Counted from the stretch's first letter, positions 10,701 through 19,761 are shown. The stretch is DNA of 64,000 nt from Stieleria marina (GCA_007741555.1 CP036526.1:310001-374000), one strand, 5' to 3'. The notes: a model not told the origin generated them from the sequence alone. A program made the numbers and translations.

Positions 10701-12776
10701 GCCGTTTGGCTTCAGCAGGGGCTTGATCAAATCAATCATGGTCAACTGCAAAAACTGGTCACCGCGCAAGATCCCAAAATCCGTGCTGCGGCGATGCGAA
10801 TCGTCAGCGATTTTGCGGATCCCCGGACCGACGTATCGGATCCGCTTTCGGCGGACGTCGTCGAGGCCTACTTGGCTGCGGGGGTGGAAGACGCCCATCC
10901 GCGCGTGCGACTGGAAGCGGTACGTGGCTTGAGCAAGCTCGGCACGTCCGAAGCGGCTAGGACTGCCTTGATTGCGCTCAATCACCCACGGGATCGATTC
11001 ATTGACTTTGCGATCGCCGCGACGATGGAAGACCTGACGGATCCGTTCATTGCGGCTCTCAACGCAGGCCAGTGGAAACCTGACACACCTGAGCGCGAGA
11101 ACCAACTCGCGTTTCTGCTGAGCAGTATCGAACCGCGACGTGCCAGTGAGTACTTGGCCTCGCACCTGAGCGAAAACAAGATGGCAGCTGACGGCAGCGG
11201 CCCCTGGATTGAACTGATCGGCAAAGCAGGCAGCCAAGTCGAACTCAAGCAGCTCTTTGATCAAACCACGTCGGGTGGCTTCGATGACGGAGCGGCGGTG
11301 CGAGCGATTGCAGCGCTATCCCAAGCCCAGCGATTGCGTAAAACTCGACCCGCAGGCAACCTGGCGGCCGTTACGGGGTTGCTGGACTCCGATAATCAAG
11401 CCATTCAAAACGGCGTGATCGGCCTGATCGGAAATTGGAAAATGGCTTCCCAAGTCGACCGGCTGGCGAAGCTTGCCGAATCCAATCAGTCGTCAGCTGC
11501 GATCAAGGCACTTCGCGAAATTGGCCAGCCATCCGCCAAGGCTTTGACGCGACTGGCTGGCTCCGGCGACATCCAACTGCGCAAGTCTGCGGTGGTCGCA
11601 TTGGCAAGTCTTGGTGCCAATCGCGCCGCGAAGCCGTTTTATGACACGCTGTCCAAACTGGAAAGCGAGCAAGAAGCGACGGAGCTTTGGCGAAACTTTT
11701 TGAACAATAAGGGCGCTGGCAAAGCGTTGACGTCATCCTTTCCCGCGGACGGCATTTCGCAGATCGCCGCGAGAGCCGGTGTCCGCGCAGCCAACGATGG
11801 TGGACGCAGCGAGCCCGATTTGATCGCAGCTTTGATGCCGCACGCGAATCTAGAAGCGACGATCGAAAAGTTGACGCCGGAGAGGATTGCGACGTTGGTG
11901 AAAAAGGTCACCAGCGAAGGTGACGCGCATCGAGGTGAAAGCGTCTACAGCCGGGAGAGTTTGGCGTGCATCAACTGTCACGCGATTGGCGGTGTCGGTG
12001 GAAAAGTCGGTCCAGATATGACCAGCCTGGGCGCTAGCGCGCCGTTGGATTACTTGATCGAATCCGTCTACGAACCCAACGCCAAAATCAAAGAAAATTA
12101 CCACAGCGTAGTCGTGGCGACCGAAGACGGCCAAACGATCTCGGGCATCGAAGTCGAAAGCACGGACGACGAATTGGTCATTCGCGATGCAAACAACAAA
12201 CTGGTTCGTGTTCCGCAAGACGACATCGTCGCCGAGAAAGCGGGCAAGTCGCTGATGCCCAACGGTGTGGTCGATCGATTGACTATGGCTGAGCAAGTTG
12301 ATCTGTTGAAATTCCTTTCCCAGCTCGGCAAGCCTGGCGATTTTGATGCCAGTAAGGGCGGAGTCGGCCGCGTCTACGAGATCTTTGCCGGCACTCACCG
12401 CATCGAACAGCAAGGCGCCGAACGAATCATCAGCGGCGAAGTCAAAGAAGGCTGGATGCCGCTGAAGTCTCGGGTCAATGGTGATGTGCCTGGCGCAACC
12501 TTGGCAAAGATGACCGAGCAGCCGCGTCACATTTCATTGGTGAATGTTTATCTTCGTACGACGGTGGATGTCGCAAGCGATGGCGGTGTCACCATTGACG
12601 TGACAGGGCCCGACAAGGCGGCGCTCTGGGTCGACGCAAAACGAATCGAGGGTGAAAATTCCTTCAAGACAAATTTGAAGGCGGGGACGCACACGGTGCT
12701 CATTCGATTGGACGCCAAAGCGTTGCCCGAAGCGTTTCGTTTGGTTTCTCGTGATGTTTCTTTTGCAACCCAGTAG
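7791..12776 (+). CDS. Sialate O-acetylesterase / SGNH / PVC-type dehydrogenase / HEAT / cytochrome c fusion
   Basis: Very large exported protein, 1661 residues, starting with a clear signal peptide (AIFLILMFFATAIAQ). Parts in order: a SASA/CE6-like carbohydrate acetylesterase (about 30-265) with nucleophile Ser41 in GQSNMAG and HQGESD near 157; a second SGNH/GDSL hydrolase-like region (about 275-470) with VVLLGDGLIEQ in place of the usual GDS serine motif; a beta-propeller-like PVC membrane dehydrogenase domain (about 562-920) with repeated calcium-like DTNGDGTSDK and DTDGDGKADV loops; HEAT-like repeats (about 940-1340); a PVC heme-binding domain with CINCH at 1393-1397; and a C-terminal beta-rich tail. 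The role is probably deacetylation and oxidation of sulfated or acetylated polysaccharides at the cell surface or periplasm, which is inference. A GGAG element precedes the ATG. It is divergent from the PSD1 operon across a 49-bp gap. Confidence 0.9.
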   Translation: MPRPFVAIFLILMFFATAIAQETTLPTDQKDFHLFLLVGQSNMAGRGKVTDSDRQPVDRVLMLNKANQWVPAVDPLHFDKPNIVGVGPGRSFALRYAQAHPGATVGLIPCAVGGSPIAAWEPGGYHESTKTHPYDDMLPRLKAAMPSGTVKGILWHQGESDSKPQLARVYESKLHTLIKRLRNEIGNSSVPFLAGQLGKFSERPWDENKRRVDAVHQSLPKQIPATEFVSSDGLDHKGDNVHFSAAAAKELGQRYAAAYAKIIERQSDLEWKDGDRVVLLGDGLIEQEQYFGWIEVMLTMAFADREMTFRNLGWSADTPAGDSRFGLSLLQAGREPVDEGFNQLVKQIELTKPTVVVFGYGMASSLEGGPTGVDEFQASFDRLIAAIKKVSPKVRFVFLSPIDRIDGDVHGGVIPQYSDAIEKIAQQNDSPFVDLTGTASSAGKRKDPIHLSELGYRAAASAIQAQLGLKSDWQNNDSIETLRDVILRKNVWWFHRSRPANMAYVFGFRKREQGQNAVEIPKFDDLIAEEEKQIALLRTSKPTALPEKLSRTESKFAKFSEQPTPEFTTGKDLEVTLWAENPQLNKPIQMNFDPQGRLWIASSEAYPMIEVGQAAPDKILILEDTNGDGTSDKSTVFADGLLIPTGVIPGDGGCYVAQSTDLLFLKDTDGDGKADVKKRVLSGFGTEDTHHNLHTLVWGPDGRLYMNQSVYTRTDAETARGVMRLKAGGGFRYNPATMRMEVVFRGLWNPWGHQFDAYGQSFLSDGAGFAGLAYAFPGAAFNPTPKARRVLDLISPGSYPKFCSAEIIHGDSYPPEWQGSIVTCDFRANRVTRFSLAEQDAGFVTKQEDDLLRTSAATFRPIDVKQGPDGALYIADWSNPIINHGEVDFRDERRDRWHGRIWRVSWKGAKKQPVQDFTQLGNEKLFANLTDGDRYVRDQSRRVLLERKSQIVDKVHQWSEASSDEFSLLQAVWLQQGLDQINHGQLQKLVTAQDPKIRAAAMRIVSDFADPRTDVSDPLSADVVEAYLAAGVEDAHPRVRLEAVRGLSKLGTSEAARTALIALNHPRDRFIDFAIAATMEDLTDPFIAALNAGQWKPDTPERENQLAFLLSSIEPRRASEYLASHLSENKMAADGSGPWIELIGKAGSQVELKQLFDQTTSGGFDDGAAVRAIAALSQAQRLRKTRPAGNLAAVTGLLDSDNQAIQNGVIGLIGNWKMASQVDRLAKLAESNQSSAAIKALREIGQPSAKALTRLAGSGDIQLRKSAVVALASLGANRAAKPFYDTLSKLESEQEATELWRNFLNNKGAGKALTSSFPADGISQIAARAGVRAANDGGRSEPDLIAALMPHANLEATIEKLTPERIATLVKKVTSEGDAHRGESVYSRESLACINCHAIGGVGGKVGPDMTSLGASAPLDYLIESVYEPNAKIKENYHSVVVATEDGQTISGIEVESTDDELVIRDANNKLVRVPQDDIVAEKAGKSLMPNGVVDRLTMAEQVDLLKFLSQLGKPGDFDASKGGVGRVYEIFAGTHRIEQQGAERIISGEVKEGWMPLKSRVNGDVPGATLAKMTEQPRHISLVNVYLRTTVDVASDGGVTIDVTGPDKAALWVDAKRIEGENSFKTNLKAGTHTVLIRLDAKALPEAFRLVSRDVSFATQ

Positions 12777-12816
12777 CTTTCGCAAACCTTTTGTAGTCGC
12801 GAGGGAGTAGGTCCAT

Positions 12817-13506
12817 ATGAAAATCCTTGCTATTCAGCATGACGCTGCCGACCCGCCAGCTCATGCGGGCACGGTTGTCCAAGAATTGGGGCATGATCTG
12901 ACCGTTGTTAAGCTGGATCGTGGCGACACGATTCCAGCGACGGCGGACGCGGATCTGTTGATGACGTTCGGCGGTGCGATTTCATTGTCCGACTCCGATC
13001 TGCCCGATTGGGTGGCTGCCGAACAAGACCTGATTCGCGAGTATGCAAGAACCGGTCGCCGGGTTTTGGGGATTTGCCTGGGGTCGCAGATGGTTGCCGT
13101 GGCTTTGGGAGCAACGGTCCAACGCAATCGTGGCCCCGAAGTCGGCTGGCACAAGGTTCAGCCGATTGGCACCGCGGACTCAGCGATCGCGAAAATCTTT
13201 GCGGAAGAATCGACTGTATTTCATTGGCACCGAGACACGTTTGGGATTCCTGATGGCGCGGATCATATTCTGAAATCCGACGGATGTGACCACCAAGGAT
13301 TTACGATAGAAGATCGCATCGTGGGATTGCAGTTTCACTTGGAAGCGAACGAAAAAACGGTCAACACGTTTCTCTTTGTCTCAGGGCTATGGCGGCAAGA
13401 CTCGCCATTTGTGCAGTCAGAGATCGCGATCACCGAGGGGATTCAAACCCATTTGCCCCACCAGCAGGAGTTGCTGGAGCAAGTGCTGGAGCAGCTTCTC
13501 GCGTGA
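12817..13506 (+). CDS. Class I glutamine amidotransferase-like protein
   Basis: 229-residue stand-alone class I glutamine amidotransferase (GMP synthase glutaminase type). The catalytic triad is intact: nucleophile Cys87 in GICLGSQM, and His174 and Glu176 in QFHLEA. The oxyanion region FGGAISLSD is also present. Such small proteins often hydrolyse gamma-glutamyl compounds or serve as glutaminase subunits; no synthetase partner domain is encoded next to it. No signal peptide, so cytoplasmic. The start ATG follows a GGGAG-rich leader 41 bp after the preceding gene, so co-transcription with it or an own promoter are both possible. It precedes speA by 92 bp, which would be consistent with polyamine or glutamyl-amine metabolism, but that link is only positional. 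Confidence 0.85.
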   Translation: MKILAIQHDAADPPAHAGTVVQELGHDLTVVKLDRGDTIPATADADLLMTFGGAISLSDSDLPDWVAAEQDLIREYARTGRRVLGICLGSQMVAVALGATVQRNRGPEVGWHKVQPIGTADSAIAKIFAEESTVFHWHRDTFGIPDGADHILKSDGCDHQGFTIEDRIVGLQFHLEANEKTVNTFLFVSGLWRQDSPFVQSEIAITEGIQTHLPHQQELLEQVLEQLLA

Positions 13507-13598
13507 AGGTGTCACAGTGAGCCAATTATGCGAAACAGTGTCGTTGGTTATCATCGCGTCGGAATATTTATTCAGTCGACTTGAATTGGACACGGCTC

Positions 13599-15515
13599 AT
13601 GGACGCGACCAGCAAGAATACTTGGACCGTGCACGATACATCGGAGCTGTACCGCACAGCGAGATGGGGTGAGGGCTATTTTCACGTTTCCGACGAAGGC
13701 ACCGTGTTGGTTTCGCCGGATCGTGATCCGACCAAGTCCATTGATTTAAAACGTCTTGTCGACAATTTGGCTCAGCGTGGACTGCGGTTGCCCATCTTGA
13801 TTCGGTTTAATGGGATCTTGCGTGACCGGCTCCGGCAAATCCACGATTGCTTTGCGACTGCGATCAGCGACCATGATTATCAGGGGAGCTACCGATGTGT
13901 TTTTCCAATCAAGGTCAACCAACAACGCGAAGTCGTCCAGCAGATCATCAAGCACGGACGACCCTTTGGTTTTGGTGTGGAGGCAGGTAGCAAACCCGAG
14001 TTGCTTGCCGTCGTTGCGATGACCGACGCCAGCACGCCGATCATTTGCAACGGATTCAAGGACGCCGACTTTGCACGCATGGCACTGCTTGCCCAACGAA
14101 TGGGGCGCACGGTGATTCCAGTGGTGGAGAAAGTCAGCGAGTTGGATTTGATCCTCGATCAAGCGGAACTCTTAGGTGTGCGTCCGACGATTGGCATGCG
14201 GGTCAAACTGGCAACGCGTGGCAGTGGTCGATGGCAAGCCAGCGGCGGCTACCGATCGAAGTTTGGACTGACGGTGGCCGAATTGCTTGAACAACTTGAG
14301 CGTCTCTCGCAACGCGGTATGGCGGATTGCTTTGAACTGCTTCACTTTCATGTCGGTAGTCAGATCGGCAATATCCGAAACTTGAAGTCAGCAATTTCGG
14401 AAGCCGCTCGCATCTATGTCGGTCTGAAGCAAAAGGGCGCTGGGCTGAAGTACTTGGACGTTGGCGGTGGCTTGGGCGTCGACTATGACGGGACGCGGAG
14501 TGACACACAGTCGAGCATGAATTACACCTTGCAAGAATATGCCAACGATGTCGTGTTTCATGTTCAATCGGTTTGCGATGATGCCAAGGTCGAACATCCC
14601 ACGTTGATTTCCGAAAGTGGCCGGGCCGTAGCGGCGCATCACAGTGTGTTGATTGTCGAAGCCCTTGGTGCCACGACGCAGGGTTCGTCCGATTTGCCTG
14701 ATGCGTACGCTTCGCAGTTGCCGGAAAACTACGAGCAACCGGTCCGCGACTTGTGGGATTCGTATCATGCGATTACGCCCCAGAATATGCTCGAGACGTT
14801 TCACGATTCCCAAGTGGCGTTGGATCTTTGTATTAGTCTGTTCAGTGGCGGCTACCTTCCACTGGAGCAGCGTGTCGCCGCGGAAGACGTTTACTTTGCG
14901 ATCTGTCATCGCGTGCGGACGATGGCTCGCCAGTTGGACGTGGTGCCCGATGAACTGAGAGAGCTTGATCGGATGCTGTCGGATACGTGTTTTGCAAATT
15001 TTTCGTTGTTTCAGTCGCTGCCCGATGCTTGGGCGATCAATCAGCTATTCCCCATCATGCCCATCCATCGGCTGGACGAAGAACCGACGCGGCACGCGAT
15101 CTTGGGGGACATCACCTGTGACAGTGACGGTAAAGTCGATGCGTTTGTCTGCGGCGATTCGGGCAGACAGACTTTGTTGTTGCACGAACAGCAAGCCGAC
15201 AAGACCTATCAGCTGGCGATTTTTATGGTCGGTGCCTATCAAGAAGTCTTGGGCGATCTACACAATCTCTTTGGCGACACGCACGCGGTGCACGTGGACC
15301 TCTGCGAATCGGGGTGCAAAATCCAGTCGGTCGTAAAAGGCGACACCGTTAGCGAAGTTCTGGGATACATGCAGTACAACGATCGGGAGTTGGTCGAAAA
15401 TCTGCAAAACGCCATCGAAGAGGCACTTCAGGCGGATTTGATCGACAACGAACAAGCTGGACAAACGATGGAGTTCTACGAAAAAGCTCTGCATCGTTAT
15501 ACGTACCTGACCTAG
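13599..15515 (+). CDS. speA: Biosynthetic arginine decarboxylase
   Basis: PLP-dependent arginine decarboxylase that makes agmatine, the first step of the arginine route to putrescine and spermidine. 638 residues, the normal length for SpeA. Seen: the alanine-racemase-fold PLP lysine (Lys105 in FPIKVNQQREVV), GFGVEAGSKPEL, ICNGFKD, HFHVGSQIGNI, YLDVGGGLGVDYDG, ISESGRAVAAHHS, and the C-terminal active-site region LGDITCDSDGK. An upstream in-frame ATG at 13581 adds six residues; the ATG at 13599 begins the conserved N-terminal part and is preferred. Cytoplasmic. No agmatinase or agmatine deiminase gene is present in this window. Confidence 0.96.
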   Translation: MDATSKNTWTVHDTSELYRTARWGEGYFHVSDEGTVLVSPDRDPTKSIDLKRLVDNLAQRGLRLPILIRFNGILRDRLRQIHDCFATAISDHDYQGSYRCVFPIKVNQQREVVQQIIKHGRPFGFGVEAGSKPELLAVVAMTDASTPIICNGFKDADFARMALLAQRMGRTVIPVVEKVSELDLILDQAELLGVRPTIGMRVKLATRGSGRWQASGGYRSKFGLTVAELLEQLERLSQRGMADCFELLHFHVGSQIGNIRNLKSAISEAARIYVGLKQKGAGLKYLDVGGGLGVDYDGTRSDTQSSMNYTLQEYANDVVFHVQSVCDDAKVEHPTLISESGRAVAAHHSVLIVEALGATTQGSSDLPDAYASQLPENYEQPVRDLWDSYHAITPQNMLETFHDSQVALDLCISLFSGGYLPLEQRVAAEDVYFAICHRVRTMARQLDVVPDELRELDRMLSDTCFANFSLFQSLPDAWAINQLFPIMPIHRLDEEPTRHAILGDITCDSDGKVDAFVCGDSGRQTLLLHEQQADKTYQLAIFMVGAYQEVLGDLHNLFGDTHAVHVDLCESGCKIQSVVKGDTVSEVLGYMQYNDRELVENLQNAIEEALQADLIDNEQAGQTMEFYEKALHRYTYLT

Positions 15516-15520
15516 GGTTT

Positions 15521-15550
15521 TTGTGACGGGCAATTCCGTCGTGCTATACT
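15521..15550 (+). promoter_or_regulatory. Candidate sigma-70 promoter for the Ser/Thr kinase
   Basis: TTGTGA at 15521-15526 and TATACT at 15545-15550, separated by 18 bp, lie in the short gap between speA and the kinase gene. The -10 box matches the consensus in five of six positions. The predicted transcript start is about 35 bp before the kinase ATG. Confidence 0.45.
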
Positions 15551-15594
15551 GAAGTGGTCTTCTTTTCACGCTCGTTTCGCAAATCGATCGGCCC

Positions 15595-18366
15595 ATGGGA
15601 TCGTCAATCAGCAGCCTTGATTTTCTGGATCCGCCTTCAGCCGAAGGCGAGCTAGGGATGCTGGGGCACTACCGAGTCATTGACCAGCTTGGCAAAGGCG
15701 GCATGGGCTATGTGTTTCGCGCCGAAGACACGCGGCTGCAACGAACCGTTGCCCTGAAAGTAATGAATCGCAAGATCGCTGCGACGCCCAATAGTCGGGC
15801 CCGGTTCATCAGCGAAGCCCGAGCGATGGCGGCTGTTCATCACGATAACGTGGCGACCATTTTTGAAGTCAGCGAGCACAACAAGACGCCGTACATGGCA
15901 ATGGAGATGCTCAAGGGTTCGACGCTGGAAAAGTTTAAGAGCGCCGACGAACGACCGAGCTATCACCAGATTATTCAGTTCGCAAAAGAAATGGCACGGG
16001 GGCTGGCTGCCGCGCACGCGCAAGGAATTGTCCACCGTGACATCAAGCCAGCGAACATGTGGATCGAAGAGGTCAAGGATCGTATCAAGATTCTTGATTT
16101 CGGATTGGCGCTGGCGTCCACTCCCATCGATCAACTGGCTGGCCGCGGCGCTGTCATCGGGACACCGGGCTACCTATCGCCCGAACAAGCGCGCAGCGAA
16201 CCACTCGATGATCGCAGCGACTTGTACAGTGTCGGTGTTGTGCTTTACGAATTGGCGACGGGAGAGTTGCCGCTGCACAACAAGTCCGTCGCTGGGCAAC
16301 TGATCGCGATTCTCTCCAAGCCACCCAGGCCGCTTCGCGAACTGAATCCAGACATTCCGCAGCCACTGGCTGATCTGATTCATCGACTGTTGCGAAAAGA
16401 ACCACGGCATCGAATTAGTTCCGCTGCGCTGCTTGAAAAAGAACTGGATCGGGTTGCGGTTGAATGTGAATCAAAAAGCGAAGTCGCTCAAACACTTAAC
16501 AAGTTGCAAGCAGGACTAGACCAAATTGTCGGCCAAAAAGATGAGCCGGATTTTTCGCAGCCGCTGGCACTTCCGGACTTGCCTGATCCGTTTGCTTCTT
16601 TGCCAGACAACTTGCCGGATGCACCGATTACCACCTCTGCGGTGCCCGCGACTTCGGCCGCACCGGCTGCAACGCCTTATCCCAAACGGCGTGCTGAACC
16701 AGTCAAGAAACCGGAGCCAGAGCCGTCGTCGCTTCAGAAGTATTGGCCCATCGGAGCTGCTGCCGCCGTCATCACATTGATCGGTATTCCGTTGTATGTG
16801 TTCTTGACTTCGTCAGACGCGCGCAAGCAAACGATTGTCAATGCGCCGATCGAAATGCAGGCTAGCCCAACCAATAATTCCACCGCCTCGAATGCGGGCT
16901 CGCCCCGCAACACACCTCCAGTCGAGAATCCGTCAGCCGCTCAACCGCCTGCAAACAATGGTGGCGGAAACAATCCAGCGATCAGTGTTGCAGGAATCAA
17001 AATCGACAACGCTTTTGTGCCAGGAGCGATTGCGCTAATCGATGCCAACCAGGGGAATGGATCGTTTGAAAAATTAGATTCCGGTGGTCAACCCGTCACG
17101 GGATCGGGGCAGGGCAAGAAGAATATTCCGGGTTGGACGGTGACGTTCAAAGGTAATAAAGCTGGTCTGTCCAACCAGGGAAGTCGCGGTGCCAGCGACG
17201 GCTCTCACTACGGGTTTGTCCAGAAAAAGAGCACATTAGAGCTTAGCTCCAACTCCGTTGATTACGCGACCAAGGCCGGCGATGTGTTTCGGGTTGTCTT
17301 TGATGTCGGCAGTATTCCGGGGGATGGAAAATGGCTAGGCAAAACCAAATACAGTGTCATTATCGGTTTCCGTGGCGACGATGGAGCGGGATCGAAATGG
17401 AAACTGGGTGAGCTGGTCGACCAAACCAATATCGACCAAGGCGTTCGCACGATTGGCTATCAGTACACCGCGCAAGAGTCTGATTTAGGTCGGAAACCAT
17501 TTCTGAAGATTGTGATGGTTGAAAATACCAATCGACGGGAGACCAGCTATTTGGACAACGTTCGATTGACGGTGCAGAATCCGGCCAATTCGTTTGCCAC
17601 TAACACGGAGGCTCCCGCGCCGGTGGAATCGATGCCAGCGAATCCGGCGTCGACTATGGCTTCTGATCCGCCTCCAGCAAGTGACATGGCGATGAACCCG
17701 ATGGTTTCGGTCGACACGAGCCCGCCGGAGATGACGGATCAGTCCGATTCGGAACCACCGGTAAATATGCACAACATAGTGGTGCGAACCTCCGATGGAC
17801 GGGGCGCCGACGCAGCGGTGAAAAAGGGCGGTAGCACGCGCGACACACTGGGGGAAAAACCGTTTGTTGCCGTGCAACAACGTGGCGACACGCAGCTCCA
17901 ACACACTTACTTGAAATTTGATTTAGAAGCCGTCACGCCCAGGAACGACGGCAATAAGAAAAAGGAAATCAAACGCAATACAGGTCGTGTTGCCCTGGTG
18001 TTGAGAGCGTCAGGCAAAAAGGAGCCAGCCGGTGGAAAGATCACGGTCTACGGCGCTGCCAATGAAGAAGCACAAGTTTGGCTCGAGTCCGGATCACGCG
18101 CCATTCACTGGAGAGTTTCGTATTCAGAAAACGGCCTCAATTCGCTTCCGCTTTTGGCTGACTACACGATTCCTGAAAATCAGCCGGCCGGATCAGCCAT
18201 CACGATTTCGACTCCTGAGTTGGCAGACTTTATTCGGAATTCACCTAAGTCACTCACGACATTGGTACTGGCGGGACGGTCGAATAACAACATGCCGCTG
18301 ACATTTGTCAGTCGTGAAGGTGACAAAGAAAATGCTCCTGCGTTGATCGTCGAAGTAGCCCAATAG
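15595..18366 (+). CDS. Receptor-like Ser/Thr protein kinase with extracytoplasmic DNRLRE-type domain
   Basis: 923-residue Hanks-type kinase. The cytoplasmic kinase domain (about 24-290) has the P-loop LGKGGMGYV, invariant Lys55 in VALKVM, catalytic loop HRDIKPAN (Asp150), DFG at about 168-170 and GTPGYLSPEQ as activation-segment end, so it should be active. A Pro/Ala-rich linker leads to one membrane helix (about 385-405). Outside the membrane follow a beta-rich domain (about 460-690), a Pro/Met-rich linker and a C-terminal domain (about 725-922) with the HTYLKFDLE and LVLRASGKKEP pattern of DNRLRE/CBM96-like proteins, which bind or cross-link cell-surface polymers. I infer a signal receptor sensing wall or glycan state. 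The larA-like gene starts 2 bp after the stop, so the two are probably co-transcribed. Confidence 0.88.
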   Translation: MGSSISSLDFLDPPSAEGELGMLGHYRVIDQLGKGGMGYVFRAEDTRLQRTVALKVMNRKIAATPNSRARFISEARAMAAVHHDNVATIFEVSEHNKTPYMAMEMLKGSTLEKFKSADERPSYHQIIQFAKEMARGLAAAHAQGIVHRDIKPANMWIEEVKDRIKILDFGLALASTPIDQLAGRGAVIGTPGYLSPEQARSEPLDDRSDLYSVGVVLYELATGELPLHNKSVAGQLIAILSKPPRPLRELNPDIPQPLADLIHRLLRKEPRHRISSAALLEKELDRVAVECESKSEVAQTLNKLQAGLDQIVGQKDEPDFSQPLALPDLPDPFASLPDNLPDAPITTSAVPATSAAPAATPYPKRRAEPVKKPEPEPSSLQKYWPIGAAAAVITLIGIPLYVFLTSSDARKQTIVNAPIEMQASPTNNSTASNAGSPRNTPPVENPSAAQPPANNGGGNNPAISVAGIKIDNAFVPGAIALIDANQGNGSFEKLDSGGQPVTGSGQGKKNIPGWTVTFKGNKAGLSNQGSRGASDGSHYGFVQKKSTLELSSNSVDYATKAGDVFRVVFDVGSIPGDGKWLGKTKYSVIIGFRGDDGAGSKWKLGELVDQTNIDQGVRTIGYQYTAQESDLGRKPFLKIVMVENTNRRETSYLDNVRLTVQNPANSFATNTEAPAPVESMPANPASTMASDPPPASDMAMNPMVSVDTSPPEMTDQSDSEPPVNMHNIVVRTSDGRGADAAVKKGGSTRDTLGEKPFVAVQQRGDTQLQHTYLKFDLEAVTPRNDGNKKKEIKRNTGRVALVLRASGKKEPAGGKITVYGAANEEAQVWLESGSRAIHWRVSYSENGLNSLPLLADYTIPENQPAGSAITISTPELADFIRNSPKSLTTLVLAGRSNNNMPLTFVSREGDKENAPALIVEVAQ

Positions 18367-18368
18367 GC

Positions 18369-19667
18369 GTGCCCGTGCAGATACCGCTTCGCTATGGGCG
18401 TTCGTCGCTTTCGATTACGATTCCAGATCAAATCGACTTGTCCGTCATTCGCAAACCGGTGATGCCGTTGATCACCAACCCGAATGCGGCGAACGAACAG
18501 GCGATGACCGACGCAGTGGATTCGCCAAGCATCGATCAGCTGGCTGCTGGCGCGGCGACTGCCTGCATTGCGATTTGCGATATCACTCGGCCTGTTCCCA
18601 ACCATCTATTCTTGCGGCCGATGATTCAACGTCTTCTGGCTGCGGGCATTCCTGCCAGCGGAATCACGGTGTTGGTCGCCACAGGACTTCACCGACCCAA
18701 TGAAGGCGCCGAACTGGCAGAACTGATTGGCGATCCATGGGTGATCGACAACGTCACGGTCGCCAACCACTTTGCTCGCGACGATGACGATCACGTTACG
18801 CTGGGAAAAACCAAGACGCGTGGCACCGTCGTGCGGCTTGACCGTCGATTTGTGAATGCAGACGTTCGCATTGCGACGGGACTGGTCGAACCGCATTTTA
18901 TGGCGGGGTATTCCGGCGGCCGAAAAGTGATTGCTCCTGGGCTGGCACATGCGGAAACCATCACGACGTTTCATAGTGCTCGCTTCATGGCCGATCCGGC
19001 TGCCGCGAATTGTAATTTCGACGGCAACCCGTTGCACGAAGAACAAATGGAAATCGTGCGGATGCTTGGCGATGTCCAAGCATTGAACACGGTGATCGAC
19101 GAAGACCGGAATTTGTCGTTCGTGAACTTTGGCGAGATCGTAGGCAGTCATGCTTTGGCGGTCGACTTTGTTCGCCAGTATTGCGAAGTCGCTGTGCCAA
19201 ACAAGTTCTCTACCGTAGTGACCAGTGCGGCAGGGTATCCTCTGGACAAGACGTACTACCAGACTGTCAAAGGAATGGTTGCTCCGATCGACATTTTGGC
19301 GCCCGGAGGGGATCTGATCATTGCATCAGAGTGCAGTGAAGGCATGGGGTCCGCTGAGTTCGTCGAAGCGCAGCGTCGGTTGCTTGAATGTGGGCCGGAT
19401 GCATTTCTAAAGAACATCTTGCAAAAATCCCACGCCGATATCGACGAATGGCAGACACAGATGCAGCTCAAGCCTATGTCGATTGGCAACGTGCATTTGT
19501 ACGCAGACAAGTTGCCACCGAGTGATCAGGCACTGACCGGCGTCCGTTTCGTTTCTGATCTCAACGACGCCATTCAAGCAAGTCTTGAGCGTAACCCCGG
19601 CGGTTCGGTCGCCGTCATCCCCGAAGGCCCCTATGTCGTGCCGATTTATCGGCCAGCGACTTTGTAG
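18369..19667 (+). CDS. larA: LarA-family nickel-pincer racemase/epimerase
   Basis: 432-residue member of the lactate racemase LarA (DUF2088) family, enzymes that racemise or epimerise 2-hydroxyacids using a nickel-pincer cofactor. Family motifs are intact: CDITRPVPNH, ATGLHRPN (His), EPHFMAGYSGGRKVIAPG (His and the cofactor-anchoring Lys), HSARFM (His) and YYQTVKGMVAP (Lys). The start is GTG, only 2 bp after the kinase stop; a second GTG two codons later is possible. The N-terminal RYGRSSLSITIP matches the usual family beginning, so the early start is right. The cofactor-synthesis genes larB, larC and larE are not in this window, and the substrate may be something other than lactate, since the family is broad. 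Confidence 0.85.
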   Translation: MPVQIPLRYGRSSLSITIPDQIDLSVIRKPVMPLITNPNAANEQAMTDAVDSPSIDQLAAGAATACIAICDITRPVPNHLFLRPMIQRLLAAGIPASGITVLVATGLHRPNEGAELAELIGDPWVIDNVTVANHFARDDDDHVTLGKTKTRGTVVRLDRRFVNADVRIATGLVEPHFMAGYSGGRKVIAPGLAHAETITTFHSARFMADPAAANCNFDGNPLHEEQMEIVRMLGDVQALNTVIDEDRNLSFVNFGEIVGSHALAVDFVRQYCEVAVPNKFSTVVTSAAGYPLDKTYYQTVKGMVAPIDILAPGGDLIIASECSEGMGSAEFVEAQRRLLECGPDAFLKNILQKSHADIDEWQTQMQLKPMSIGNVHLYADKLPPSDQALTGVRFVSDLNDAIQASLERNPGGSVAVIPEGPYVVPIYRPATL

Positions 19668-19761
19668 ATTCAAAGTGCAGACACTCCCGCGCACCCCGCG
19701 TCCGAGTGCATGACACGGTATTCTTGGGCCACGTTTGCTGAGCGGCAAACACGTTTGCTGT

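Noticed and set aside
11850-12530. 226-residue minus-strand frame inside the giant fusion gene
   Set aside because: Antisense shadow; no recognisable motif.
19733-19750. 6-bp hairpin GTTTGC/GCAAAC between convergent larA and squalene-fold genes
   Set aside because: No T-run follows; too weak for a terminator call.
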